Positions 18,325-27,978 of a stretch of DNA of 64,000 bases are shown one piece after another. The translations under genes were made by a program, and so were the position numbers. Source of the DNA: Pseudomonas saliphila (GTDB lineage: Bacteria; Pseudomonadota; Gammaproteobacteria; Pseudomonadales; Pseudomonadaceae); contig NZ_VTVA01000004.1 of the NCBI RefSeq assembly GCF_008638345.1, forward strand, positions 186,001 to 250,000. The letters are read 5' to 3'. Each line of letters opens with the position of its first letter. Position 1 is the stretch's first letter. The notes under the pieces were generated by a model. That model worked only from the letters and a program-made list of their open reading frames with translations. It was not told the DNA's origin and ran no database searches.

Positions 18325-20334
18325 ATGCCACCCGTTGCCCGCCGAGAAGAGAATGCAATCGATCCCTATGCCTGGCTGGAGCAGCGTGACGCTCCCGAGG
18401 TACTCGCCTATCTGGAAGAGGAAAACCGTCATACCGAAACATGGCTGACGGAGAATCAGGATCGCCGGGAGCAGATTTTCGAGGAGATTCGCGGTCGCGT
18501 TCGCGAGACGGACCTTTCGCTGCCCGGCGTCAAGGGGCCCTGGTTGTATTATCAGCGCACCGAAGCGGGTGCGGAGTATCCGCGATTCTATCGCTGCCCA
18601 CGGCCAGATGACGGCAGCCTGGAAACCAATCCGGCGACCCAGCAGCTATTGCTTGATCTGAATATGCTGGCCGGAGACGACTTTCTGCACCTTGGCGGCT
18701 TTACCATCAGTCCCGATCAGCACTGGCTTGCCTACAGCCTCGACCGTCAGGGCAACGAGACCTATCAGCTCTATCTGAAGAACCTTACCAGCGGTGAAAT
18801 AACCGAACTGGATCTGGAGCAGTCCGACGGAAGCCTGACTTGGGCCAACGACAGCGCAACCTTGTTCGCCATCAGCATGGACGAGACGTCGCGTCCATCT
18901 ACCCTGTGGCGGTTGCGCCCGGGGCAACCACCACAGCAGATATTCCATGAAGCTGACCAGCGCTTCTATGTGCATGCCTATCGCAGTAGCTCAGAACAGT
19001 GGCTGCTGCTGGCATGTGATAGTAAGAACACCAGCGAAGTCCGGGTGTTATCCGCCGATGAGCCCGATGGACAGTGGGCATTGCTCGCCGAACGCAGTGA
19101 CGGGCATGAATATCAGGCAGACCACGGCCCCCAGGGCCTGATCATCCGCAGCAACGCGCAGGGCGAGAACTTCTGCCTCTATCGTTGCGATGCGACGGCT
19201 CCCCGCCGCGAACAGTGGGAGCTGATGGTGGACACCGACCCAAACCGCACGCTGGAGGACTTTGATGTTCAACAGCACGGCCTGGTGCTGCATTACCGCG
19301 ACCAGGGATTGATCATCCTCGAAGTTCGACCGCAAGCCGCTGCCGCCTATACCGTACAGATGCCGGATGCCGTCTACAGTCTGCACATACAGGGGGGTGA
19401 AGAATATTCCAGCGAGCGAATAAGACTGCGTTACGAATCGCTCAACCGCCCGGCAGAGGTGCGTTCCCTTGAGCTTGCCTCCGGAGAGCAGCATGTGCTC
19501 AAACAGACGCCGGTAGAAGGCCCGTTTTCTGCAGACGACTACAGTGTCAGACGTGAATGGGCCACGGCGCCGGACGGCACCCGCATACCGATCAGCCTGG
19601 TCGGCCGACCAGGCAACCTCAATACACTTGCGCCCTGTTACCTGTACGGATATGGCTCCTACGGTGCCAGCATGGACCCCTGGTTCTCCCACGCCCGGCT
19701 TTCGTTGCTGGATCGCGGCTGGGTGTTCGCCATTGCCCATGTTCGCGGCGGAGCGGATATGGGCGAGGCCTGGTATCAGGCCGGCAAGCTTGAGCACAAG
19801 GAAAACACCTTCAAGGATTTTATTGCGTGCGCCGAACATCTGATCGAGACCGGGTATACCGATAGCCAACGGCTGGTGGTCGCCGGCGGCAGCGCTGGCG
19901 GGCTCCTGATAGGCAATGTCATCAACCAGCGGCCCGAGTTGTTTGCGGCGGCAGTGGCTGACGTCCCCTTTGTCGATGTCTGGAATACCATGAACAATCC
20001 CGCCCTCCCCTTGACCATCGGCGAGTACGAGGAGTGGGGCAACCCGGCGGAGGCCCAGGTGGCTGAACGCATCAAGGGCTACGCGCCCTATGAGCAGGTG
20101 CGCGCACAGGCCTATCCCGCCATCTTTGTCACCGCGGGTTATCACGACATGCGCGTTCAGTATTGGGAGGCCGCCAAGTGGGTTGCCAAGTTGCGCTACC
20201 ACAAGACCGATCACCACCCCTTGTTGTTGCGCACGCAGATGAGTGCAGGGCACGGCGGCGCCAGCGGACGCTATCAGGCCATGCGTGAACTAACGGAGGA
20301 ATACAGCTTTCTGCTTGCTGTCATCGCGAGCTGA
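18325..20334 (+). CDS. ptrB: Oligopeptidase B (S9 family serine peptidase)
   Basis: A 669-residue prolyl-oligopeptidase-family enzyme. The N-terminal part forms the beta-propeller gate, and the C-terminal alpha/beta-hydrolase domain carries S523 in GGSAGG, D608 in GYHDMRV and H643 in SAGHGGASG. The EYEEWGNP stretch is typical of oligopeptidase B, which cuts small peptides after Arg or Lys in the cytoplasm. ATG 18325 is chosen: GAGG lies 10 bases before it and the protein then starts with the family sequence; the frame itself is open from 18175. It is divergent from the small membrane protein gene. Confidence 0.9.
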   Translation: MPPVARREENAIDPYAWLEQRDAPEVLAYLEEENRHTETWLTENQDRREQIFEEIRGRVRETDLSLPGVKGPWLYYQRTEAGAEYPRFYRCPRPDDGSLETNPATQQLLLDLNMLAGDDFLHLGGFTISPDQHWLAYSLDRQGNETYQLYLKNLTSGEITELDLEQSDGSLTWANDSATLFAISMDETSRPSTLWRLRPGQPPQQIFHEADQRFYVHAYRSSSEQWLLLACDSKNTSEVRVLSADEPDGQWALLAERSDGHEYQADHGPQGLIIRSNAQGENFCLYRCDATAPRREQWELMVDTDPNRTLEDFDVQQHGLVLHYRDQGLIILEVRPQAAAAYTVQMPDAVYSLHIQGGEEYSSERIRLRYESLNRPAEVRSLELASGEQHVLKQTPVEGPFSADDYSVRREWATAPDGTRIPISLVGRPGNLNTLAPCYLYGYGSYGASMDPWFSHARLSLLDRGWVFAIAHVRGGADMGEAWYQAGKLEHKENTFKDFIACAEHLIETGYTDSQRLVVAGGSAGGLLIGNVINQRPELFAAAVADVPFVDVWNTMNNPALPLTIGEYEEWGNPAEAQVAERIKGYAPYEQVRAQAYPAIFVTAGYHDMRVQYWEAAKWVAKLRYHKTDHHPLLLRTQMSAGHGGASGRYQAMRELTEEYSFLLAVIAS

Positions 20335-20411
20335 AGAGGCTTCGGTACTTGGTCAGTTAGCTTGGCATTCAGCGCCAAGAATGCGGGATTGATCGCGGCG
20401 CAAGCCACAAG

Positions 20412-20445
20412 AAAGGGCCGGACTGCATGCGCAGCCCGGCCCTTT
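20412..20445. terminator. Bidirectional terminator between ptrB and putP
   Basis: A perfect 10-bp stem (AAAGGGCCGG/CCGGCCCTTT) has a loop that can extend pairing by CTGC/GCAG. A/T ends on both arms suit termination of both convergent genes. Confidence 0.85.
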
Positions 20446-20455
20446 GGTTTCCGGA

Positions 20456-21931
20456 TCAGTAGCGATTGGCTACGTCGTCGAAGGTTTCCTTGATGGTTGC
20501 GGAGGGTTCAGCAGTCAGTAGCGTGGCGATCACGATGGCGAGCGTCGCCAGAATGAAGCCAGGGATGATTTCATACAGCCCGATGGTATCGATCTGCTTG
20601 TAGACCACGACGGTGATGCCGCCGACGATGATGCCGGCCAGCGCGCCGTTGCGGTTCATCCGCCGCCAGAACAGAGAGAGGATGACCGCCGGACCAAATG
20701 CAGCACCGAAGCCTGCCCAGGCGTAGGACACTAGACCCAGTACCGTGCTCTCGGGATTGAAGGCGAAGATCAACGCCAGGATGGCGATGCCCACTACCGC
20801 AAAGCGGCCTACCCAAACCAGTTCGCTTTGGGTGGCGTCACGGCGGAACAGCGCCTTGTAGAAATCCTCAGCCAACGCCGACGATGACACCAGCAACTGG
20901 GAGTCGGCGGTCGACATGATGGCCGCCAACACGGCGGCTAACAGAATGCCCCCTACCAGCGGATGCATCAGCGCCTGAATCAGAGCCAGGAACACCGTTT
21001 CCGCATCATCCAGCCCCGCCTCGCCGAAATAGCCGATGCCTACCCAGCCCGTCATCAGCGCAGCGAACAGACACACGGCGCTCCAGAGCACCGCAATCCG
21101 GCGCGCTGTAGGCAATGCTGCATCGTCCCCCACAGCCTTGAATCGCGCCAGAATATGCGGCTGACCGAAATACCCAAGGCCCCACCCGAGCAGCGAAATG
21201 ATGGCGACAAAGCCAAGCGCTTCGCCGTCGACGTCAGTGAAAAAGGATAGCAGTTCGGGATTGGCGGCTTCCATGGCACCGCGGGCCTCGCCCCAGCCAC
21301 CCATGGTATTCAAGGTCATCACTGGCACCACGACCAACGCAGCCGCCATCAGCAGGCCCTGAATCACATCGGTCCAGGACACGGCGAGGAACCCGCCAAA
21401 GAAGGTGTAGGAGACGATGATCACAGTCCCGACCACAACTGCCAACTCGTAGCTCAGGCCGAAGGTGCTTTCAAACAGCTTGCCCGCTGCCACCAGACCG
21501 GAGCTGGTATAGAACAGAAAAAACAGCAGAATGAACACCGCCGAGATAACCCGTAGCAGCCGGGATTTATCTTCGAAGCGAAATTCGAAGTACGCCGGCA
21601 GCGTCAGCGAATCGTTCACCGCGTGGGAATAGACCCGCAAGCGGCGCGCCACGATCAGCCAGTTCAGATAGGTTCCGGTCAACAGCCCAGCGGCGATCCA
21701 GGTCGCTTCATACCCCGCGACAAAGGCATACCCGGGTAACCCGAGCAGCAACCAGCCGCTCATATCCGACGCCCCTGCCGACAACGCAGCAGTGCCCGGC
21801 CCGATTGTTCGGCCACCGAGAATGTAGTCGGAAAGATTGCTGGTTCGCTTGTAGGCAACAAAGCCGATGCCAAGCATGATTGCGATATAGACGGCGAAGG
21901 TGGCCGTCAGAATCCCTGCGTTTCCAGTCAT
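20456..21931 (-). CDS. putP: Sodium/proline symporter
   Basis: A 491-residue sodium:solute symporter family protein with about 13 membrane helices. SDYILGGRTIGPGTAALSAGASDMSGW near the N terminus is the PutP signature, with the serines that line the sodium and proline sites. It takes up proline for carbon, nitrogen or osmoprotection. ATG 21931 is chosen because GGAG lies 8 bases upstream; the frame is open further but the extension is not conserved-looking. putA is not adjacent. Confidence 0.92.
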   Translation of the reverse strand: MTGNAGILTATFAVYIAIMLGIGFVAYKRTSNLSDYILGGRTIGPGTAALSAGASDMSGWLLLGLPGYAFVAGYEATWIAAGLLTGTYLNWLIVARRLRVYSHAVNDSLTLPAYFEFRFEDKSRLLRVISAVFILLFFLFYTSSGLVAAGKLFESTFGLSYELAVVVGTVIIVSYTFFGGFLAVSWTDVIQGLLMAAALVVVPVMTLNTMGGWGEARGAMEAANPELLSFFTDVDGEALGFVAIISLLGWGLGYFGQPHILARFKAVGDDAALPTARRIAVLWSAVCLFAALMTGWVGIGYFGEAGLDDAETVFLALIQALMHPLVGGILLAAVLAAIMSTADSQLLVSSSALAEDFYKALFRRDATQSELVWVGRFAVVGIAILALIFAFNPESTVLGLVSYAWAGFGAAFGPAVILSLFWRRMNRNGALAGIIVGGITVVVYKQIDTIGLYEIIPGFILATLAIVIATLLTAEPSATIKETFDDVANRY

Positions 21932-22256
21932 GGTGCTTTGCTCCTTGGTATAAGGGCATCGAGTCCGGTTCTCATGCTTGCCCCAATTGGCCCTGAACAT
22001 CGAGCCTGTTTCTATTCAGTCCAGCTGTCAGGTTGCAATATTGCCATAGCGGCTCCCAGAAAGGGCCATGACTGGCCCGCATCGCGCTACCACAGCCTGC
22101 ACTCACGGTAGACCAAAGTCAGGCATCCGACGAGTCGATCTTGACACTTGAGCTTGTTTCTTCCACTTCACGTGCAGCCATTGAAATACCCCCAGACAGG
22201 CACCATCTCAATAAGAGTGACTCACAATGGTACGTACACACAGACAGGAATTTTAA
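21932..22256. other. Divergent regulatory region between putP and lon2
   Basis: This 325-base region has no ORF. It should hold the putP promoter on the minus strand and the lon2 promoter on the plus strand. The only element I can point to is the sigma-32-like pair at 22181-22208. The lon2 ribosome binding site AGGAA sits 7 bases before its ATG. Confidence 0.5.
22181..22208 (+). promoter_or_regulatory. Possible sigma-32 (heat-shock) promoter of lon2
   Basis: TTGAAA (22181-22186) is followed after 14 bases by CACCATCT (22201-22208). This resembles the RpoH pattern CTTGAAA, 13-15 bases, CCCCATnT. Transcription would start about 40 bases before the lon2 ATG. A second Lon involved in the heat-shock response is known in P. 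aeruginosa, which supports the reading. Confidence 0.45.
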
Positions 22257-24674
22257 ATGGCTGATCAGTCTTCAACGAAAGCGGATTTGGTCGAAGGGGA
22301 CGAACAGGAGCACCAACAGGGTTTCGAGCCGGGCACAGGCCTGGTGATACCCAACCAGCGCCTCCCGGATAAAATCTATCTGCTACCCATTCATAACCGA
22401 CCGTTCTTTCCTGCTCAGGTCATGCCGGTGGTGATCAACGAAACGCCCTGGTCAGAGACCATCGAGCGGGTCGCCAATACCCCTCACCATGCGCTCGGGC
22501 TTTTCTATGTCGACTCGCCCGTGGACGATAGCGGTCACCTGGATCCTACTCACCTGCCAGACATAGGTTGTGCGGTCAAAATCCATCATGCAGTCAAGGA
22601 AGATGGCAAGATCCAGTTTATTGCACAGGGTTTGACGCGGGTTCGCATTACCAATTGGCTGAGCCACAAGCCGCCTTACCTGGTTGAAGTGGAATACCCC
22701 GAATCGCCTACGGATGAGCGTGATGAGGTACGCGCCTATGCCATGGCCTTGATCAATGCGATCAAGGAACTGCTGCCGCTGAATCCACTGTATAGCGAAG
22801 AGTTGAAAAACTACCTGAATCGTTTCAGCCCCAACCAGCCGTCGCCATTGGCTGACTTCGCTGCTGCCCTGACCTCTGCGCGGGCCGAGGAGCTGCAGGA
22901 TGCGTTGAATACTATTCCTATCCTGCGGCGCATGGAAAAAGTGCTGGTCATGCTCAAGAAGGAGATCGACGTCGCGCGGCTCCAGGGTGAGATCAGCGCT
23001 GAGGTCAACCGCACCATCAGTGAGCATCAGCGCAAGTTCTTCCTCAAGGAGCAACTCAAGGTCATTCAGCGCGAACTCGGCTTATCAAAGGACGACCGCA
23101 CCGCGGATATCGAACAGTTCCGCGAGCGCTTGGCCGACAAAACGCTCCCCGAGTCAGCCAGCAAGAAGATCGAGGAAGAGCTGCACAAGCTGTCTATCCT
23201 CGAAACCGGCTCGCCGGAATACGGCGTGACACGTAATTATCTGGACTGGGCCACCTCCATTCCCTGGGGTGTCACGCATGCCGACAAACTGGACATCAAG
23301 CATGCGCGCAAGGTACTCGACCGGGATCATGACGGGCTGGAAGACGTCAAGCAGCGGATACTCGAGTTTCTGGCTGTGGGTGCGTTCAAGGGATCGGTCT
23401 CGGGGTCGATCATCCTGCTGGTTGGCCCACCCGGCGTGGGAAAAACCAGCATCGGGCATTCCATTGCGGAAAGTCTTGGGCGGCCGTTTTACCGGTTCAG
23501 CGTCGGCGGCATGCGTGACGAGGCCGAAATCAAGGGCCATCGCCGCACCTATATAGGCGCGATGCCCGGTAAATTCGTCCAGGCGTTCAAGGATGTCGGG
23601 GTAATGAACCCGGTGATCATGCTCGACGAGATCGACAAGCTCGGCAGCAGCCATCAGGGCGACCCGGCCTCGGCGCTGCTGGAAACGCTGGATCCGGAGC
23701 AGAACAGCCAGTTTCTGGATCACTACCTGGATATGCGCCTGGATTTGTCCAAGGTGCTTTTTGTCTGCACTGCCAATACCCTGGACAGCATTCCGGGACC
23801 GCTACTGGACCGAATGGATGTCATCCGCCTGTCGGGCTATATTTCTGAGGAAAAACTGGCAATTGCCAAGCATCACCTCTGGCCGCGCCAGCTCCAGCGT
23901 GCCGGTCTCCGCAAGAGTCAGCTGCGCATCACCGATAAGGCGCTACGCGAGATTATCGAGGGCTATGCACGGGAAGCCGGTGTCCGCAATCTGGAAAAAC
24001 AGCTGGCCAAGATCATCCGCAAATCAGTCATGCGCTTGCTGGAAGAGCCTGATCGCAAGGTCACCATCAAGCCGACAGACCTCAAGGCGCTGCTCGGCAC
24101 GCCAGCCTTCCGGACCGAAAAGACGCTGAAGGGAGTCGGCATCATTACGGGCCTGGCGTGGACTTCGATGGGCGGCGCGACCCTGCCAGTGGAGGCTACA
24201 CGTATCCACACGCTCAATCGCGGATTCAAGCTGACCGGCAAGCTCGGTGATGTAATGAAGGAGTCGGCGGAAATTGCCTATAGCTACGTCTGCGCCAATC
24301 TAGGACTGTACAAGGGAGACAAGACGTTCTTTGACGAAGCCTTTGTTCACCTGCACGTCCCTGAAGGCGCGACGCCGAAGGATGGGCCGAGTGCCGGTGT
24401 CACCATTGCCAGCGCCCTGCTCTCCCTCTCCCGGGATGAAGCACCCCGGGAAGGCATAGCGATGACCGGTGAAATTACGCTCACTGGTCAGGTCCTGCCT
24501 GTGGGAGGCATCCGGGAAAAGGTTATTGCGGCGCGTAGGCAATCGATTTTCGAGCTGATTCTTCCAGAGGCCAATCGGGGCGACTTCGACGAGTTGCCCG
24601 ATTACCTGACCAAAGGAATGACGATCCACTTCGCCAGCCATTTCCGTGACGTGGCCAAGCGGCTGTTCAACTGA
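22257..24674 (+). CDS. ATP-dependent Lon-type protease, second paralogue (AsrA-like)
   Basis: An 805-residue Lon protease: LON substrate-recognition domain about 40-245, AAA+ module about 385-590 with Walker A GPPGVGKT from G390, and C-terminal protease domain with the Ser-Lys dyad S712 (GPSAG) and K755 (REKVIAARR), spaced 43 residues as in E. coli Lon. Standard lon is normally beside clpX and hupB; here the neighbours are putP and a fimV-like gene, so this is the second Lon of pseudomonads, called AsrA in P. aeruginosa. The N-terminal acidic extension (STKADLVEGDEQEHQQGFEP) is atypical for classical Lon. Confidence 0.9.
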   Translation: MADQSSTKADLVEGDEQEHQQGFEPGTGLVIPNQRLPDKIYLLPIHNRPFFPAQVMPVVINETPWSETIERVANTPHHALGLFYVDSPVDDSGHLDPTHLPDIGCAVKIHHAVKEDGKIQFIAQGLTRVRITNWLSHKPPYLVEVEYPESPTDERDEVRAYAMALINAIKELLPLNPLYSEELKNYLNRFSPNQPSPLADFAAALTSARAEELQDALNTIPILRRMEKVLVMLKKEIDVARLQGEISAEVNRTISEHQRKFFLKEQLKVIQRELGLSKDDRTADIEQFRERLADKTLPESASKKIEEELHKLSILETGSPEYGVTRNYLDWATSIPWGVTHADKLDIKHARKVLDRDHDGLEDVKQRILEFLAVGAFKGSVSGSIILLVGPPGVGKTSIGHSIAESLGRPFYRFSVGGMRDEAEIKGHRRTYIGAMPGKFVQAFKDVGVMNPVIMLDEIDKLGSSHQGDPASALLETLDPEQNSQFLDHYLDMRLDLSKVLFVCTANTLDSIPGPLLDRMDVIRLSGYISEEKLAIAKHHLWPRQLQRAGLRKSQLRITDKALREIIEGYAREAGVRNLEKQLAKIIRKSVMRLLEEPDRKVTIKPTDLKALLGTPAFRTEKTLKGVGIITGLAWTSMGGATLPVEATRIHTLNRGFKLTGKLGDVMKESAEIAYSYVCANLGLYKGDKTFFDEAFVHLHVPEGATPKDGPSAGVTIASALLSLSRDEAPREGIAMTGEITLTGQVLPVGGIREKVIAARRQSIFELILPEANRGDFDELPDYLTKGMTIHFASHFRDVAKRLFN

Positions 24675-24739
24675 GAGTCGGAAAAAGATAGTGCGCCAGT
24701 TTCAGGGTCTACTGAACCGGCGCTCTGTCTATAGGTTGA

Positions 24740-26839
24740 TTAGCCTTTGTACGGCAGCTTTCGAGCGTCCGGTTTGTCGGGGAACAGGTTATCGTCATGT
24801 TCCAGCTCTTCCACCTCAGGGAGTTGCCGTAGACCGTCGCGCAGCATTTCGTCCTCAGCGGCATCAGCCGCTTCGCTGTCTACCGCGTCCCGATCCTCTG
24901 AATCGCGATAGCCGGCGGGAGCTGGCGTCAATCCTTCAATCAGATCCCAATCCGGATCCAGGGTGAAGTCATTCAGATTCAGTTCACTGCTCTCATCCTT
25001 GATGGCGGACTCAGCCCATTCAGATGACTCTTCATGCGCAGATATCGCCTCCAGATCCTCATCCAGCAGAGGCTCAATATCGTCGACCTGCTCCACCTGA
25101 TCGTTACGCGCGGATAGTACCTGCGGATAACGCGACTTTATTTCGCCGATGCGCGATGAATCGCCGCCCAGAGCCAATATTGTCTGTTCCTGCTCGGTGA
25201 ATTTGCGAACGTCACCCAGTTCAGCCAGAACCCGCAGTTGTTGATAGCGCAGATCCAGACGCTTGGGATTTTCCTCTATCGCACGCTCCAACATCACCCG
25301 CGCCTCAGCGAAGCGGCCATAGGTAATGTACAGCTCGACGCCATCCAGCTGATCCACCGGACGCGTATTACGTGGGGCAACTGCTTCACGCACCATGGTG
25401 GTCTGAACCGCGGCTTCGGCTGCAAGCGTGGCAGCAGCAGCTTCAGGCACCGTGAGTTCATGGCCATCCACTGTGGTCGTATCGGACGCTTGTTCATCGT
25501 GCCTACGTTTCCATAACAGGGCCGCGAGCAGTGCCGCAAGCAAGCCCAATAGCGCAGGCCACCAGCGCGACAACAGCGTTTCATTACTGGCCTGCGGCTC
25601 GGGCAGCGTGACCTCGGCGGCTATCGCACCGGATTCCGGATCGTCGCTGCCGGTTGCGGAGGCTGCGCCGGTTGTCTCGAGGTTCTCGCCTACAGTACCC
25701 ACCGGCGCGGTGGTGTCCTGTGTTCCCGGCGCCTCGGCAGCCTGAGCTGCGCGCAATACCTCAAGCTCCGCCTGCAGATTGGCAATCTGACGGTCACGGT
25801 CATCCAACTCGTTCAGCAGCACATTGAACCGCGCCTCCAGCGACTGCAGCCGTTGGAGCAACAGCTGATTGTCTGCGCTGGCGGTGTCTGGCGTCGTTTC
25901 TTCGATGCGCAGACGAGCATTGTTATCGCCCCCAGGGGTGGCTGAACGTGCCCCGCTTTCTGATGCTGAAGTCGCCGCCAAGTCGCTGGCTTGCGCTACA
26001 CGCTCCGGTGCCGCCTGACCAGGGCGCACGGCCTGCGCTGGTGTATCCGGCGCATTCGATGCCGCTGAAACGGCTGTCTCAGGCGCTTCTACGCCCAACT
26101 GCTCTGCGGTGGGCAGTGCTAATCGCGCATCGCTGCGCAGGCGGCCAATATCACCGCCAATGAAGGCTTGGGGATTAAGCGCCCGAATGGCAAGCATATT
26201 GTCGCGGATGGACACCGAATCGGCCGGCCGCGTCTTGGCTGCTATATCCCACAAGGTGTCACCCGCCACTGTGTTGTAGGTGTCAGCATTAGACTGAGCA
26301 CTGATATCCGGCAGCTGCGGTTGTCGCTCAGCCGTTGTCGGCCGATTGCTTGTAGTGGATGAAGTGTTTGCTGTACGCCGGGCCAGAGCAGGTGTCGACG
26401 CGCGCGCAGGCGTCTGGCTTGGCGAGCCTGCATCGGCGTCATACATCGGAGGGTCAAGCAGCAGCGTATATTCTCGCAGCACGCGCCCGTTGGGCTGGCG
26501 CAGCTCAACCAGGAAATTCAGATAGGGTTCAAGTACTGGCTTGCTGGACTCAATACGAACATGCAACTGACCTCCCTGCACGACAGGCACGAAGCGCAAG
26601 TCGGACAGGAAAAAAGGCCGTTCCATCCCGGCATTTGCGAAGGCATCCGCACCAGCCAGGGATACCCGGATATCGTCAGGAGAAACCCCCGCGCTGCCTT
26701 GCAATTGAATCACCGCGTTCAAGGGCTGATTCAGGGCAGATTGGAGTTCAACCTCCCCCAGCCCCAGGGCATTGCTCAAACCTGCATAAAGAGCCGCCAC
26801 CGAGGCGACGCCGACCACCAACTGGCGCTTTACTGCCAT
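24740..26839 (-). CDS. FimV-family protein, shorter paralogue
   Basis: A 699-residue protein related to FimV. It has a signal peptide (about 1-25), an N-terminal FimV domain starting LGLGEVELQSALNQPLNAV, a LysM motif (VAGDTLWDIAAKTRP, about 190-240), a coiled coil (about 325-365), one membrane helix (LLSRWWPALLGLLAALLAALLW) and a cytoplasmic acidic part with a TPR-like segment. It stops without the conserved C-terminal FimV domain found in the larger copy at 52266. FimV proteins work at the cell pole in twitching and cyclic AMP signalling. It is convergent with lon2 and transcribed alone. Confidence 0.85.
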   Translation of the reverse strand: MAVKRQLVVGVASVAALYAGLSNALGLGEVELQSALNQPLNAVIQLQGSAGVSPDDIRVSLAGADAFANAGMERPFFLSDLRFVPVVQGGQLHVRIESSKPVLEPYLNFLVELRQPNGRVLREYTLLLDPPMYDADAGSPSQTPARASTPALARRTANTSSTTSNRPTTAERQPQLPDISAQSNADTYNTVAGDTLWDIAAKTRPADSVSIRDNMLAIRALNPQAFIGGDIGRLRSDARLALPTAEQLGVEAPETAVSAASNAPDTPAQAVRPGQAAPERVAQASDLAATSASESGARSATPGGDNNARLRIEETTPDTASADNQLLLQRLQSLEARFNVLLNELDDRDRQIANLQAELEVLRAAQAAEAPGTQDTTAPVGTVGENLETTGAASATGSDDPESGAIAAEVTLPEPQASNETLLSRWWPALLGLLAALLAALLWKRRHDEQASDTTTVDGHELTVPEAAAATLAAEAAVQTTMVREAVAPRNTRPVDQLDGVELYITYGRFAEARVMLERAIEENPKRLDLRYQQLRVLAELGDVRKFTEQEQTILALGGDSSRIGEIKSRYPQVLSARNDQVEQVDDIEPLLDEDLEAISAHEESSEWAESAIKDESSELNLNDFTLDPDWDLIEGLTPAPAGYRDSEDRDAVDSEAADAAEDEMLRDGLRQLPEVEELEHDDNLFPDKPDARKLPYKG

Positions 26840-27237
26840 ACCCTTTCCTCTGTTATATGAACGGCAGACGTTATGCGACGCTGTCGACGCCTTCCTGAAA
26901 ACCTTCTCATGCCAACGAGAAAGTTATGGCTGCATTTAATATCATTATGATATCACTTCAATCGGAAACGAGCGGCCCCATGACCCCGTCGTCAAAAAAT
27001 GGTTCCCGGCGCCTATCATAACCGTAATGGTCATTTTCATGACATAGCGTATTTGTCTTCGTTTTCTCCCCTGGACCGCCTTGGTGCGCTCACGTCCGCG
27101 CAGCAGTTGGCCGCGGCAGCTGCGAGAAGCATCGGCAAGCGTCTCCAGCACCGCCGGGGCGTGCGATCGACTGACGACGCCCTCCGCGAAGCCGTTTTAC
27201 GGTAAAATCCCGTCCTCCAGACGATCCGGACCTGACA
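26840..27237. other. Divergent regulatory region between the fimV-like gene and cmoA
   Basis: This 398-base region has no convincing gene; small plus-strand ORFs here lack ribosome binding sites and family features. It holds a perfect 15-base palindrome (26939-26953), and, just before cmoA, the palindrome TTTTAC-G-GTAAAA (27195-27207) that includes a TAAAAT -10-like box. The cmoA ribosome binding site is weak. Confidence 0.45.
26939..26953. promoter_or_regulatory. Perfect AT-rich palindrome upstream of the fimV-like gene
   Basis: ATATCAT-T-ATGATAT is a 7-1-7 perfect inverted repeat, 100 bases before the fimV-like start codon. The geometry is that of a dimeric regulator site such as Fur, but the sequence does not fit the Fur or Zur consensus. 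The binding protein is unknown. Confidence 0.4.
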
Positions 27238-27978
27238 ATGACGGAAGTAGACAAACTATTCGCTGCCCCGCTGAGCCGGGTGGCTGATTTCGTGTTTGAT
27301 CATGACGTGGCCAAGGTTTTCCCCGACATGATCAAGCGCTCTGTACCCGGTTATCCAACCATCGTAGAAAGCATCGGCCTGATCGCCGGTCAATATGCCC
27401 AGCCGGGCAGCCTGATTTATGACCTCGGCTGCTCCCTGGGTGCCGCCAGCCAGTCGATGCGCAGGCATGTGCGGGCTGAGGGCTGCCATATTCGTGCGGT
27501 GGACAATGCCGAAGCGATGGCTGAGCGGTGCCAGGAGTATCTCACCGCGCAGGATTCGATGGTCGAGGAACTGACGCCTATCGACGTCGTCCACGCCGAT
27601 ATTCTGAATCTTGCGCTGGAGCCCTGCTCAGTGGTGGTGTTGAACTTCACTCTGCAGTTCATCAATCCGGAGCAGCGTCTGGGTCTGCTCACGCGTATCC
27701 AGGAGGCCTTGCTACCCGGCGGGATTCTCATCCTCTCGGAAAAGTTACGCTTTGCCGATGAAGACACCCAGCGCAGTCTCGAGTCCTTGCACTACACCTT
27801 CAAGCGCGCCAACGGCTACAGCGAGCTGGAAATTGCGCAGAAACGCTCGGCCATTGAGAACGTGATGCTGCCCGACACCCTTGAGACCCACCTGGCACGG
27901 CTGCATCAGGCCGGCTTCAAGCACGCTCATAGCTGGTTTCAGTGTCTTAACTTCGGCTCGATGATCGCTCACAAATGA
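27238..27978 (+). CDS. cmoA: Carboxy-SAM synthase
   Basis: A 246-residue class I methyltransferase-fold enzyme. The N-terminal [21 protein letters not shown] and the SAM loop [12 protein letters not shown] are typical of CmoA, which turns SAM plus prephenate into carboxy-SAM. The product is used by CmoB for the wobble uridine of tRNAs (cmo5U34). The stop overlaps the cmoB start by 4 bases, so the two enzymes are co-translated. Confidence 0.95.
   Translation: MTEVDKLFAAPLSRVADFVFDHDVAKVFPDMIKRSVPGYPTIVESIGLIAGQYAQPGSLIYDLGCSLGAASQSMRRHVRAEGCHIRAVDNAEAMAERCQEYLTAQDSMVEELTPIDVVHADILNLALEPCSVVVLNFTLQFINPEQRLGLLTRIQEALLPGGILILSEKLRFADEDTQRSLESLHYTFKRANGYSELEIAQKRSAIENVMLPDTLETHLARLHQAGFKHAHSWFQCLNFGSMIAHK

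Noticed and set aside
19048-20253. 401-codon minus-strand ORF opposite the oligopeptidase gene
   Set aside because: The plus strand encodes a complete S9 peptidase with its catalytic triad; the antisense frame has no recognisable domain.
26359-26898. 179-codon plus-strand ORF over the fimV-like gene start
   Set aside because: It is antisense to the signal peptide and N-terminal domain of the FimV-like protein and reads as random Arg/Pro-rich sequence.
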